Assembly (NCBI GenBank): GCA_027886185.1
Contig: WOAB01000728.1
Span: forward strand, 62,001-126,000
DNA length: 64,000 bases
Origin: Rheum nobile
Taxonomy: Eukaryota > Streptophyta > Magnoliopsida > Caryophyllales > Polygonaceae
Direction of reading: 5' to 3'
A program made the translations under genes and the position numbers. The notes under the pieces were generated by a model. It was not told the origin of the DNA. It worked only from the letters and a program-made list of their open reading frames with translations, and searched no databases. Shown one piece after another: positions 12,135 through 23,603 of this stretch. Every line of letters begins with the position of its first letter. The first letter of the stretch is position 1.

Positions 12135-12790
12135 AATAGCTGCTGTAACTACAATCGTCGGACAGTCACCGGAGAGTCGTCGGACAATCGCCAACAGTCG
12201 CCGGCGACTGGCCGGAGACACACGTTACGTGTGAAGTCGGACCACACGTAACGTGTGGTGCACATTCACACGTAACGTGTGAATGTGCACATTCCTTTAT
12301 CGGCCGGCGAGTCGCCGGCGACTCTCCGGTCGTCTTCTCCGGCGACCCTCCGTCCAATTTTTTTTTATTCATCAAATATTACATGAAATTCAACAAAAAA
12401 TCCACAATTTTTACCAATCTATCAATATCATCACTTCCACTTCCATATTTCCACAAAAAAAAGCTGATGTAACTACAATCGTCGGACAGTCGCCGGAGAG
12501 TCGTCGGACAGTCGCCAACAGTCGCCGGCGACTGGCCGGAGACACACGTTACGTGTAACGTCGGACCACACGTAACATGTGGTGCACATTCACACGTAAC
12601 GTGTGAATGTGCACATTCCTTTACCGGCCGGCGAGTCACCGACGATCCTCCGGCGACTCTCCGGTCGTCTTCTCCGACAACCCTCCGTCCAATTTTTTTT
12701 TTATTCATCAAATATTACATGAAATTCAACAAAAAATTCACAATTTTTACCAATCTATCAATATCATCACTTCCACTTCCATATTTCCAC
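12135..12790. repeat. 324-bp tandem duplication
   Basis: Two copies, period 324 bp (for example 'acaatcgtcggacag' at 12151 and 12475). Each holds CGGCGACT/TCGCCGG-rich inverted stretches, three CACACGTAACGTGTG-type near-palindromes, and an AT-rich tail with 'caatctatcaatatcatcac'. Located in the 5' upstream region of the PMD-type gene, so it may be part of its promoter. Confidence 0.85.
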
Positions 12791-13162
12791 AAAAAATATC
12801 AACACAAGTCCTCATGCAAAAAAATAACTTCAAAATTAAACAAAAAATCAAAACAACCCCAAAAACTTTTACAAAACATAGATCTACCATCATAATCATC
12901 TACACATCGTAGATCTACAATATGGATCTACAATTCTTAACCAAACACTTTAAATTTAATAAAACAAAATCAAACAATAATTTCTACTAACTAACCTTTC
13001 AAAGATCTTGAACGTAACGTGCAGAGTTCCTTGATCCGTAACGAGAAGATGGAAGAGAGGCGTTATGCGGGAGGGGCAAGGAGGCGCATCGGAGCGGCAA
13101 GGAGGCGAGGCGAAATGAATGAAGAGGAATGGAGGCGAATCTGTCTTTTAAAGCCAGATTCT

Positions 13163-13311
13163 CACACGTTACGTGTGAGAGGAACCCACACGTAACGTGT
13201 GAATCTCTCCCGCACGTAACGTGTGGAGCCCAATCACACGTTACGTGTGGGGCTTGAATGGGTCAGCTTCCGCGCGTAACGTGGAAAGACTATTCTCACG
13301 TTACGCGCGAC
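13163..13311. repeat. Right cluster of CACACGTAACGTGTG near-palindromes
   Basis: Six copies or derivatives start near 13163, 13188, 13211, 13233, 13270 and 13296, mostly 22-25 bp apart. They mirror the left cluster and form the subterminal part of the inverted repeat of the 3.5 kb element. Confidence 0.8.
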
Positions 13312-13663
13312 CCTATGCGCCAAAAGGCAAAAATGCCTATGCGCCGAATAATATGACCCTTTTTTTAACCTCAACCTTGTTTCCTGAATTCTAAATCTGA
13401 TATTTGGAACCGCTCTATGAATTTAGTATCTCCAATTTTTACATTTCTGTCTGTTAGTTTGTTGTAATTTTGTTATTGACGTGCTCCGAAACTTTCTTAA
13501 CTGAGACTGGTGAAATTATGGTCTATTAATTTATTTATAGTATTTATGTTGTGCCATTTCCAAATCTTTTCTCTTTCACAAGTTGATGATTTTCTTCTAT
13601 GTTTGGATGCAGAGCTTTCGGTGTGTAATCTTTGAGATTCAAAAGACAGACCCCAAAATGTAA

Positions 13664-13912
13664 AGTGTGGCTACAATTTTTTTTTGTGACAAGAACTCTT
13701 GTTTCCTCTTATAAGTACAATACTCAATATAGTGAACTCTTTTTATAGTTTTTCCTTCGTAAGGATTTAGATTTATACAAGCATTTATTGTAGTAGATGT
13801 ACAATCATGTTGGTATGTTTGATTGACTAATGAAAATGAGTGATCAAATTATAACCATTGGAAGGTGTTGGACCCTACTAAATTTTAGTTAGAAGTAATT
13901 AAGATGAAATCA
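13664..13912. other. Non-coding, possible 3' untranslated sequence
   Basis: Downstream of the putative TAA at 13661-13663. AT-rich, no gene seen. Confidence 0.3.
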
Positions 13913-14272
13913 GATACTATGGCCTGACCCTAAAGAGGTCCGGGTTATAATATCTATTTTAAACAAAGTTATGGACATTTTATAACCCGGATGTTACATG
14001 TACGGGTTATAAACAATTCAAATAACCCGGATAAACTACTAACATATATAATCCGGATCTTCATAGGTCCGGGTTGTAAACATGAAAATAACCCGGGCAT
14101 GCTTGCACACGGAAAATAAACATTAAAAAGTTACAAGACCAGATAACTCAGGAGTTTACAATATAGATATGGGTTATAAAATCACCCACCAAATATTGCA
14201 TTGAACTTTAATCTGATTGCAATCCAGGTTATATCACACGAAACGCATGATAAAGCATTTTATGTAGTAGTG
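13913..14272 (-). mobile_element. CACTA-type transposon end (truncated)
   Basis: The motif ATAACCCGG/CCGGGTTAT recurs about eight times in both orientations over 300 bp, and the stretch ends TATGTAGTAGTG at 14272, i.e. a CACTACTACATA terminus read on the minus strand. Subterminal short repeats next to a CACTA terminus are the hallmark of CACTA (En/Spm) elements. No opposite end is found nearby; a CCCTACTAAA at about 13876 is too weak to call. Confidence 0.5.
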
Positions 14273-15399
14273 TTTCTAGTATTCTCTTGGTGCATATTTC
14301 TTTTGTTCAACCTTCATTTTAGTGGAAGTACTCTAGTTACCTGTCGTCTATCAGTTTTATACGAGAAACGATGATAGTGACTAGATATGACCACATAAAA
14401 CCTCACATAAATACCTTCCTTAGTATTTTATTAGACTAACCAACCGTTACTTTTCCTTGCATGGTTGGCTGGTGTCATCTGTCCTATACGGCACATTAGT
14501 TCGTTTGTCTCAATTTATCTAGAAGTAATGAATCGAAGAAGAAGGCTTGCAGTTGATGTTTTGTTTCGAAGTATATTTCTATGCTATTTTGGTTAGAGAT
14601 TTTATTCTTCTTAATTAATGTTAAAGGTGTTATCAAAAAAGAAAAGACTTGCCCCATAAAAGAGCATGCTTCAGTGCACAATAAAGACCCGTCCCATAAA
14701 CTTAGACTAGAAAAGACCTGAACCCTAACCCACAAAGAATGACAATCTCGAGCAGGCCATTCTGTACAGTGCAAGTGCTTACTCAACTCTAGATTCTACT
14801 CGGGATGAGAGGATGATCCCCACGATTAAACCGTACAGTGCAGTGCTTCATCAAAGATGATGATCATTCCCACAAACAACTTCGGTTGTTCAGCATTGGC
14901 TCTATAAAATGACAGCCTCATGGATCAGAATCAGGTGTTAAGCATGAAAATAAAAAGGTTGCATGTTTTATTACTTCCTATTATAAAGCACAAATCTTGT
15001 GGATTCCAAACAAGCTTCACCACGTTGTATATTCACAAACAAACTTATCTACATTGGTCATATAACACAGAATGTACTTGAGATGGAAATCTTTTATCAT
15101 GATATGGCAAAGATATCATAACATGGATACAAATCACAAATACACATTCTAGTTGACTCCATTGAAGTATTTAATTTTGAACCCAAGGAAAAAATTTGTA
15201 TTTACTATTTTGCTGCATAAAAAGCTTAACAACTAGGGCGGGTTCATTTCAACTTGTTTAAATTCTTTAGTTTGTCTAAACTGCAGAATTCGTCACCAAC
15301 TTATTACCCATTTTTAGTTTCTCAATGCTATAGCTACAAGATTATATACAAATTGTGTGATCTATAATTTTAGGGTCTTGCATCCCATCATATGTAAGC
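14273..15399. other. Intergenic, no gene seen
   Basis: AT-rich, no domain-bearing reading frame. A partial direct repeat around 14690-14850 repeats words such as 'gtacagtgca'. Confidence 0.5.
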
Positions 15400-15407
15400 A
15401 ATCTACC

Positions 15408-15783
15408 CAATGTTCTAAAAGTCGCTAGGCGGGAGCTGGGCGGTGAGAGTGGCCTAGCGCTTAGGCGGCTAGGTGGGACCTATGCGGATTAAAAATTATG
15501 CATGATCCATATGATTATTGGACTATATTCTCCCAAATCCGTTATTCTTTATAACACTATGTTGGGATGAGATTTGATATTTTATTTTTGACCTTATTTT
15601 ATAAAGGCTAACCCAAAATTATGTTCTTTGCATCCGTCATCTTCTAAGATGTTGTTGTTTCCACAACGTCTAAGGCTTCTTCTCACGAAGGTGGACGTAA
15701 GCGGGTCCTAGGCGGAGGATGACGTACTGCCTAGCGCCTAGCCGGGGACTAGACGGCCATAGGCGAGGATTTTAAGAACACTA
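15408..15783. mobile_element. hAT-type MITE, 376 bp
   Basis: The ends are CAATGTTCTAAAAGTC and, inverted, TAGTGTTCTTAAAATC, fitting the hAT terminal consensus YARNG. A perfect 8-bp target duplication AATCTACC flanks it (15400-15407 and 15784-15791), the size made by hAT transposases. The subterminal regions are GC-rich 'gcctagcgcctag' stretches that also pair. No coding capacity. Confidence 0.85.
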
Positions 15784-15791
15784 AATCTACC

Positions 15792-17929
15792 ACATATGCA
15801 TTAAGCACAATCATAGATCCTGTTGGTGGAAATACCAATTCAAAAAAGCCAATCTATGCACTATATCTCAATGAAACACGTTAACCCATCAATTGTCTTC
15901 TGTAGATAATATCATAACATGTTTGTAACCTATCTTTGGTAAATAAATTCCAAAATTCTTTTTAGTAGATAATAACAGTTAGCTTATCACATGTTTATCA
16001 CAGACCCATAGTTACCCTCTCTTCTCTAAAAGACCTGTACTTGCAGACAATGTTCAAAACTAATTTTTATTTGGACAAATTATATACATAATCATACAAG
16101 CATGATTCTGCAAAACCGATTTGCTGGAGGATAGTAAAATTGTTTGAATGAAGTTTAATCTCAGAATTGTAAGTTTCACTTAGCAGATATCATTCATTCA
16201 CAATCTAGTAAGCAGGCCAATCATCATCATCATCAAAGAACGACAATCTCCGGCCATTTGACTTGTAGCCATTGATGTGACATAAACTTAGGAACACATC
16301 TTATGATTTTTTACAACTAATACAACAAAAAAATCATCATTAGTTTATTACTAATAACACTTCCTTTTGGATGTGGAAAACTAACAACAGAAGCTCTTGA
16401 CGAAATTGATGATCTTAGCAATTGCATTCCAAGTTACAATGTAGCTCAACAGAAAGTATACAAGGGAAAACTATACACATTGCGATAAAGACAACATTGA
16501 AAAAATTTCTGAACAATACTTGGCAAAAGTAATCTGATTACCAAATGTATGAAAGTTGTAAAACCGTACAAAAGCCAAAGTAACAACATAATAGTTGTAT
16601 ATAAAGATGACTGCAAATCATTCAGCAAGTCAACAACATCCTAGCAAGGTGAAACACAGTTGTAAAGCATAAAATTAAATAAATTCCACATGATCACCCA
16701 CAAACACATGTGGTGGCTCAAAATTCAAACATACTACACATTCAAATGGTTGTTACATGTGGTGGGTCAAGGTGTGTTATTTTGGAGCCCTTGGAGACCA
16801 TAAAAAAAAATCATAATTTCTTAGGAAGTGCTATTACTCAGGATAGAGTAGCCAAGTGAGCATTTCTCCACCCTCTTTAAGTGGTTGTTATGCTTTCAAT
16901 TTGCAAAAGAGAAAGGAAAAATCTTATGAAAATAGAAAGATATCTTCGCTGACTTTTTTTGAAAAGAAAAAAAATACCAATTGCCTAGCACCTTTGCCTA
17001 TCCCTCAATGAAGCCTTCCAAATAGATCATATAGCTAAAAAATAGTCAGTTATGAATTGAATAAGTTCAGTCCTTTTAACAAGATGCTCAATTATCTAAG
17101 ATGAATTTGAGTCCTTCTTAAAATATGCTAAGAAATAGTCAGTTATGAATTGATGCTAAAATTGACATTTCATGGATTTTATAGCATACTGTTTAAAAAC
17201 ATTTTGGGCATCAATTTTCTAAGTTGAAGTTGAGTCTAGATAAGTCTTCGAACACATGCTAAAATCCTTCCAAGACAAGCTACTTAGGAGCTAACGACAC
17301 TTAATTAGTACTAGCTTTCACCCACAAGATAAAGAGGAACTTGACAATGAATAGATAGAAGCTCATTTTACTACTTGCACTCATGTCAAATATGTATTGA
17401 GGAGCACAGGAAAACCAGTAGGCCTTTTCTCACTTCTCTCCATCTCTCACATTGAGTCCAACAACTAAACCATAGGCCAAATTTAGGTTCATTCTAAGAG
17501 TACGCAAATCAGTTCAGAAACCATACAAGCGATTGAGAATTGGATGAAAAAAAACAAAGTTGAGCATCAACAAATTCCAGAAACCATACAAGTGAACCAT
17601 ATCATCAACCAAATTGTTAACCAAAAGAAGAAAAAAAGTTGATGGCAATAGAATACACACCTTGTAAGTAGCAGATTCAAGTGAACTTGAGCACCAAATT
17701 GGAGAAATTCCAGAAAGGATTGAGAGCAAAATGAAAGAGTGCCACACGAACTAAGAATTCTTCGAATTTCAGATATCATTCACCTAATCGCACGATCCTA
17801 ACATCAAATTTCAAAGGAGGTAAATCCTAGATTTAAAAAAAACGAATTGGAATTCAATATGAACCCAAACCCTGACCTTTTTGAATTTTGCGGTGCTGCT
17901 TTCTTTCTTATGAAACAGGGAGAAAAATT
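15792..17929. other. Intergenic, no gene seen
   Basis: About 2.1 kb of AT-rich DNA. Short open frames (for example at 16446-16628 and 17514-17779, minus) have no domain and unbiased composition. Confidence 0.5.
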
Positions 17930-18278
17930 AAGGTGTGGGGATAAAAGCACGTAAAACCGCTACAATAGGTATGCAAAACCGCTTCAATAGATTTTTTTGG
18001 TAATTTAACAACCGATGCAATAGGTATGTAAAACCGTTTCAATTGGATAATTTTTGTACTTTATAAATCGCTGCAATAGGTGTTAACAACCACTTCATCA
18101 GATTCAATTTATAAACCCCTGCATAAGACACTGTTTTTGACTAAACCACTAACAAAACCGTTGCATTATTTACAATCGCCACAAAAACCGCTTCAGTAGG
18201 TGAACCGCTACCCTAAACCTCTTCCTAATCATCAACCGCTACATTTAACCGTTTCATTTATTCATTATTGTAGTAGTG
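17930..18278 (-). mobile_element. CACTA-type transposon end (second family)
   Basis: The words AAACCGCTNCAATAGG/AACCGTTTCA recur about ten times in 300 bp, and the stretch ends ATTATTGTAGTAGTG at 18278, again a CACTACTAC terminus read on the minus strand. The subterminal motif differs from that at 13913-14272, so this is a different family. The other end is not found in the window. Confidence 0.5.
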
Positions 18279-19020
18279 AATTTTTGATAAATATCAGAAA
18301 ACGGCGTGAGTAAACTTAAATTACAAAGAGTTTGAGAGAGAAAAACCAAGATGAAAGAAAAAAGTATCTAATAGAGAGCAAGAAAATCATGGGCAAGAGA
18401 TATGAAATAAATGAGAGGAAGAAGTTCAATACTAACTACAAAGTTTAACTTTTTTTTTCTAAATCTAGTAAGTAGAGCCCATGCGAATGATCAAGATTGC
18501 AAAATTTTAAGCTATGTTTTATAAATTATTTTAATGGATATTTTAGTTTTTATTTAATTATAATTATTATAAAGGTGTTTGCCTTTTTGGTGTGAATATT
18601 AAATAAATCATATAAATTATTTTAAAAATAAAAAGCAAAATGATATGAACCCGTGCTTTGCACGGAGTAGATTTTTGTCTGCATGTAATATGTTCGAAAT
18701 TAGGAGAGTACGTAGTGGGATGTTTTTTTGTCGTAGAAGATTGTTGGTTTTTTGTTGGCTAGGTTTTGTGTACGTTTTGGAATGTGTATGTACTTATGAT
18801 GGTAAATGTCAAGAATTTTGATGTGATGTAGTTGGTGTGTTTACAATTGGAGTATATGTCATTCATTTAGTAGAGATGTTTATGAGTATATATATAAAAA
18901 CCGGATCATATGTGGATCGGCCCAAATGTGCGGACTATGCAGACCAATCAAAGTCTGTCTGCTTCGCGGCCCAGATTAGGCTAGCGTGTATTTAAAAGAA
19001 AAGTAATACAATTTGTTACT
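18279..19020. other. Intergenic, no gene seen
   Basis: AT-rich. Contains ACCCGTGCTTTGCACGG at about 18650, a short hairpin of a kind common at plant Helitron ends, but neither a TC start nor a CTRR end could be tied to it. Confidence 0.4.
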
Positions 19021-19024
19021 AAAG

Positions 19025-19090
19025 GAGCGTGTAGTCTAGTGGTAGAGATTTAAAGGGGGGAGTGAGAGGTCATGAATTCTAGCGTGTTCC
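19025..19090 (+). mobile_element. tRNA-like pol III promoter, SINE candidate
   Basis: TAGTCTAGTGGTAGAG (19032-19047) resembles a tRNA A box, and GGTCATGAATTC about 20 bases further resembles a B box, the spacing of tRNA-derived SINEs. No poly-A tail or target duplication could be fixed. Confidence 0.3.
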
Positions 19091-19224
19091 CTCTTTTTTC
19101 CCTTACCTTTCTCTCTAGCTTTAATACCAAACACACATGAACATTCATTATTTATAATTTTATGCAATCTTTTGCCCAAAATAACTACAGTTTTCACTAT
19201 ACTTTTTTTTTTCTATCCAAATTA

Positions 19225-19990
19225 TTTACGAATTGATATTTAAGCATCTCAAAGTGGTTTATGAACCTCTCAAATCGCGTTTATGAACCTCTAGAAAGTG
19301 TTTATGAAGCTCTAGTATAGGGTTTATGAATCTATAGAATAAGGGTTTATGAACCTCTTGAATAGGGTTTATGAACCTCCTAAATAATATTTGTGAACCA
19401 CTACAATAAGGTTTATGAACCTATGAATATAGTTTATGAACCTATGAATATGGTTTATGAACCTCTATAATAGAAATTATGAACAGAATAGGGTTTATGA
19501 ACCTCAAAAATATGGTTTATGAACCTCTAGAATAGGGTTCATGAATGTATGAATAGAGTTTATGAACCTATGAATATGATTTATGAACCTCTAGAATAGG
19601 GTTGATGAACCTCTAGAATAGGGTTGATGAACCAATGAATATGGTTGATGAACCCTTAGAATAAAGTTTATGAACCTCTAGAATGGTGTTTATGAACCTC
19701 TAGTATTAATTTTATTTGTTGTGAACCTCAGTTCAGTCACACATTTGTGAAACTAGGTAGATTTGTGAATTTTAAAATTTGTGAACCTCTTACATAATAT
19801 CTATGAACCTAGGTATATTAGTGCCTTTTAATAACGTATTATCAATCTACTATAAGTTTGTTAACCACTAGCATAAGGTTTGTAAAGCTTAGTATAAAGT
19901 TAGTTTGTGAACCTTTAGTACAAAGTTTGTGAACCTGTAGTATAAATTTTATGAACCTACAGTACACAATGTATGAACCTATATATTTTT
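19225..19990 (+). repeat. 21-22-bp minisatellite
   Basis: About 25-30 degenerate units of GGTTTATGAACCTCTAGAATA. Both frames read through stops, so it is non-coding. Spacing becomes irregular after 19740. It lies between GTGCGGACT-containing flanks at about 18938 and 20080 (inverted), so it may be the core of an uncharacterised element. Confidence 0.8.
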
Positions 19991-20629
19991 AGTTCATTGC
20001 ATTCAAAAGCAAAAAAAAAGAAAAGGGTTCTAAAAAAACCACCGAAAATTACGGAAATGTCACCGCTTCACCAGTCCGCACTGTCCACACTGTAAGGGAG
20101 GTCTGCACCAGATTCGGACTGTATATATATATGGCAATGTTTATATGTAGTATAGAAAATTGGTAATTTTTATATTGTTTAAAATGTTTCAATATTTTTC
20201 GTCTTATTTCTTATAATGTTAATTAGACATGTCAAAGATTTGTGGTAAGATGGAGTCATAAATATATTTGTATTCCTTATGTTTATTTGTCTATGTGAAT
20301 TATATGGAGTAATCTTTTGTCTTAATTTTTATTATTATTATTGGATTTGTAATATAGAATTTGTTGAATGATAGGTTTAATTCATTGTTATGTTTTATTG
20401 ATTTATATTGGGTATATAAGTGGACATTGTTGTATTATAAGTGTATGTTTTTGAGAAAATGTAGTTTTAAATTGTGTTGTAAATGTGTTTTTGTGTCGTT
20501 TATATTTTTTGATGTGTTGCAAATATAAATTTATTTAGTATTATTCCAGTTTTGAGCACATGAATATAAACTTTGTTATAATAAGGTTTGACAAAGCGAG
20601 ACAATTTGAGGGGAGATGTTTTTTTCATA

Positions 20630-21028
20630 TTATGTAAGAATTGTTGTAAATGAGTTTGTAAATACTTTGAAATATGTAATATATGCATTTTTTTTTTTAC
20701 TTTTACGTAGGGTGTGAAATTGTAGAGCCATTTGCGTAACAAGAGGAGCTTCCACATCTAGGTTCTCTTTTCCCCACCTGCTATCTTTCCCTTTCTTCGT
20801 CGTCTGCCAGCCTCGATTAGCAGGTATGGATTCGGGCATTTCTGTGTGTTCCTCTAATGATTCACTACAATTGGACGACGATTGTTTGGTAGTATTTGTC
20901 TTTGTTCTTCTGGATGTGCTTGGTTGAGTAATTTTGTTGACACCAATGTGTCCCATGAATCGCGTGTTTCTTTTCACGCATTTGGCTCCATAGGCAGTGA
21001 AAGCTCCATTCTTTATTGTGGATTTCAT
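20630..21028 (-). CDS. Unrecognised 132-codon open frame
   Basis: It starts MKSTIKNGAFTAYGAKC, is rich in Ser, Thr, Lys and Gln, and contains a stretch with a nuclear-signal flavour (TTKKGKDSRWGKEN). No domain is recognised, and no splice partners or promoter could be set. It overlaps another minus-strand frame at 20865-21050. It may be an exon of a decayed transposon gene, since everything around it is repeat-derived, or may be chance. Confidence 0.2.
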   Translation of the reverse strand: MKSTIKNGAFTAYGAKCVKRNTRFMGHIGVNKITQPSTSRRTKTNTTKQSSSNCSESLEEHTEMPESIPANRGWQTTKKGKDSRWGKENLDVEAPLVTQMALQFHTLRKSKKKNAYITYFKVFTNSFTTILT

Positions 21029-21059
21029 CCCTAGAGGCTCTCAATTTCATCTTTCATTG

Positions 21060-22190
21060 CTTAAATTTTTTGTGGTTTTGCGATTTTTGGTGTGTTCATG
21101 GGGTTTTTGCGGAGTGTTGATCCTATTGAGTTAGTGAATGGGATATTGGTGTGTTCATGTTGTTTGTGTGGTGTGGTGTTCCAAATCAGTTCCTCTTTGC
21201 TTAGTATTGGTGTTAGACTTGTGGTTAAATTAAGATTAGTGTCTATTGGTTTCTTAATTTTGTCATGCATGTTTCTGCATTGTGGTTTCTATTGTTCTAT
21301 ATTTGAATTGGTGAATAGGTTATGGTGAGTATCGCATGTACGACATTGAAGCCCACATGTTTGTCCTATACTGCATGTGTCTATTGGTTTCTTAAGAATT
21401 GGTGAATAGGTTATAGTGTCTATTGGTTTCTTAATTTTGTCATGCATGTTTCTTACATTCTCGTCGATTTAACCAATAATAGTTACATTTATGCTTATTA
21501 TTTCATGGTTTACTGATGCACTTTGTTTGTGTTGTTATGCATTCTGAAATATTATTGGTTTTTTTCCTTTGTCCATTGAGTATCCATCAAATGTTTTGGT
21601 GAAGAGGTTTGTTTTTTGGGGCGGGCTGCGCAGTATGTTCCTTTGCGTCCTGGTGAGTGTATTTGCAGAGAGTGAAATTGTAGATGAGAATTGTTCCGTA
21701 GTTCGATTGATTTAGATTAAAATAAGCATAGTATGGAAGCGTGTTAAATGTGTTGTATTTTTTTTAGTGATGGGCTATACTGCTTGACTGTAGTACTTGG
21801 TTAGTTTTATATTATCTTGGTTTTTTCATGTTTGAAGATTCATAGTTTTTTTGTTGTTATGATTTTGATTTTAACTTTTCCTTGTGGTGTATTTAATTGT
21901 TGTTATATACTTATGTATGTCTTGTCTTAGTGTTGTGGTTTTCTTTGTATAGATCTGTTATAGCCAGCACCATTCTGATTTTGATATGGTTAATATTTGG
22001 ATTAGGATTACAATATTTTGAACTCTATTATTAGAATGGGTCAGTTATAGCTATTTGAAATTATTTGTTCTCCTTGCAACAATATCGTATGTTATGAATT
22101 TTGGTGTTTTTTTCAATTTGTGTGATATGTCATTGTAAATTTGTAGTTGTAATGGTAGATGTGTTACCTAAATTCCTTTTTATTGATCTG
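21060..22190. other. Intergenic, no gene seen
   Basis: T-rich. A phrase 'gtgtctattggtttcttaa' recurs at about 21240, 21377 and 21417, a short local duplication. Confidence 0.5.
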
Positions 22191-22195
22191 ATTAT

Positions 22196-23603
22196 TGACG
22201 TGGCTAAAATATACAATGCAAATATCGTTGAATAGCCTAATCAAAGTAAAAGTCCTAACAAACCTACTAAACAGATGTATAACAAGCAAGCAATGGTCGA
22301 ACCCACAGGGAGGAAGTAATCAATCTATGTGTTTATAAGCATGCAAAGTAACAAGGGGGTTTTGATTATCAAACACAGTAAAGTAAACAACTTTGGTTGA
22401 TTTGAAAATATGATTGGGGAAAGTAGTTCCACTAGAACGAGATCCACAATACAGAGATATAAGTCGATCACTGAAATATTATAAATCCAAGTTCTTTTTA
22501 CTATTTTTATGGTTGTTCCCACCCTGATCGTTATTAACTACCAATTCACAAAGTTGTTGATAGTACTTACTACAGTATCAATGGAAGAAAACCTTACCAC
22601 TAATAAAGCAATAGCAATGCATGCAAGGATATAGGATACATGCGAATAGAAGAAAACCTTACTACTCAACATGCAAATAATTCTCACTCACAATTAAACA
22701 CTCGTATTCCACTATATGTTTAATCATGTATGCTACTAGATATGCACTCATATTCCACTATATGCAATCCTAGCAATTGATAAATATTACTCAACCTAGT
22801 TGGCCAGGCTATGAAGAATAACAATAAATCAATACTCAATATAACCAAAAGAATTAAACCAACACATATAAGAATAAGAACAAGGAATATAAATCTCACA
22901 AACGAATCAACTGTATTGCTTCAAACGTCTAGTAGAACAAGGGGAAATTAGTGCTCCATTGAGATGCAAATGAAACCCTAATTGAGAAAAACTACGATGA
23001 TAAAAAGTGTCTCTACTTAAGACCTGGAAAAGATCTTAAATAGGCTAGGGAAAATAAGTTAAACCTAGAAATAATACTAAAGGAAATAAGATAATAAAAA
23101 TAGGAAGTCCGAAAACGCAAAATAGGAAATAATATCTCGCTGGCCGCGAGGCGTTAACAAGTCCATCGCGGGGCGGCGAGTTCCACTGCGGGGCGCGGTG
23201 GCTTCCAGTTGCCTTCTCTGAGATCCACCGCCGGGTCGCGGTGACTTCTGGCGCGGGGCGTCAGACGGTGTCTTCTTCAACTTCTGCGACACTTTCGTAA
23301 AAATGTCATAACTTTTGATTCTCAACTCGGATTGCGCTCATATTTTGAGGACTTGCAGTAGACTTCAAGATATAACTCCTCGAATTGGAATCACTTCATT
23401 TGGACATATGAGTAGAGAGAACCATTTGAATTCAACACATTGTTCTTCTACTCTTCAATACACTTCAAACCTCTATAAATCCCATGATTTCTTCATTTCT
23501 CCACTCTAACTCCATAATCCATGATTGTGCTCTAAATCCATCCAAATGGCGCCTCAAACCTGATAATAACCCCCAGATATGCACTAAAAAATATCACCGA
23601 TCA
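22196..23603 (-). mobile_element. Solo LTR, gypsy (relative of the two gag-pro elements)
   Basis: Read on the minus strand it starts TGATCGGTGATATTTTTTAG and ends GGCTACGTCA-like (plus strand begins TGACGTGGCTAAAA). It lines up with the LTR of the element at 39967-46355 at both ends: the 5' edge shares 'TAGTGCATA.CT.GG.GTT.TTATC', and the 3' edge shares the CCTCCCTGTGGG-TTCGACC box and 'ACTTTGAT.AGGC'. The two edges are flanked by ATTAT and ATTAC, a 5-bp duplication with one change. It carries a GC-rich patch at 23135-23270, as the relatives do. No internal region remains, so it is the product of LTR-LTR recombination. Confidence 0.8.

Larger units (their letters stand above)
9835..13359 (-). 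mobile_element. 3.5 kb TIR element carrying PMD/GRF-type gene pieces
   Basis: The termini match in inverted orientation: 'ttCGGCGCATAGGCATTTTTGCC' on both sides (split: CGGCGCATAGGC plus ATTTTTGCC), followed inward by runs of the near-palindrome CACACGTAACGTGTG. T7A lies directly outside each end (9827-9834 and 13360-13367). Inside are minus-strand pieces of a PMD-type gene (11118-12100) and a GRF zinc-finger exon (10486-10832), and a 324-bp tandem duplication (12135-12790). No transposase is visible, so it is non-autonomous. It lies in the putative intron of the gene at 9595-13663. Plant-mobile-domain genes are known passengers of Mutator-type elements, which agrees with the termini. Confidence 0.7.
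9595..13663 (+). other. Possible last two exons of an unidentified gene, split by a TE
   Basis: 9595-9644 reads as an open exon after a TGTGTAG acceptor and before a CAAG|GTATGT donor (frame: VLGRNLYLRAKASTVT). At 13600-13615 a pyrimidine-rich tract ends in GCAGAG. Using the second AG (13613-13614) the frame continues for 15 codons to TAA at 13661-13663; using the first it stops after about five codons. The 'intron' is about 4 kb only because the TIR element at 9835-13359 sits in it. I do not recognise the protein, and upstream exons are not identified. It could be a real gene end, a fragment, or chance. Confidence 0.25.

Noticed and set aside
18645..18670. Helitron end from the ACCCGTGCTTTGCACGG hairpin
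   Set aside because: No CTRR terminus or TC start at the right distance could be found.
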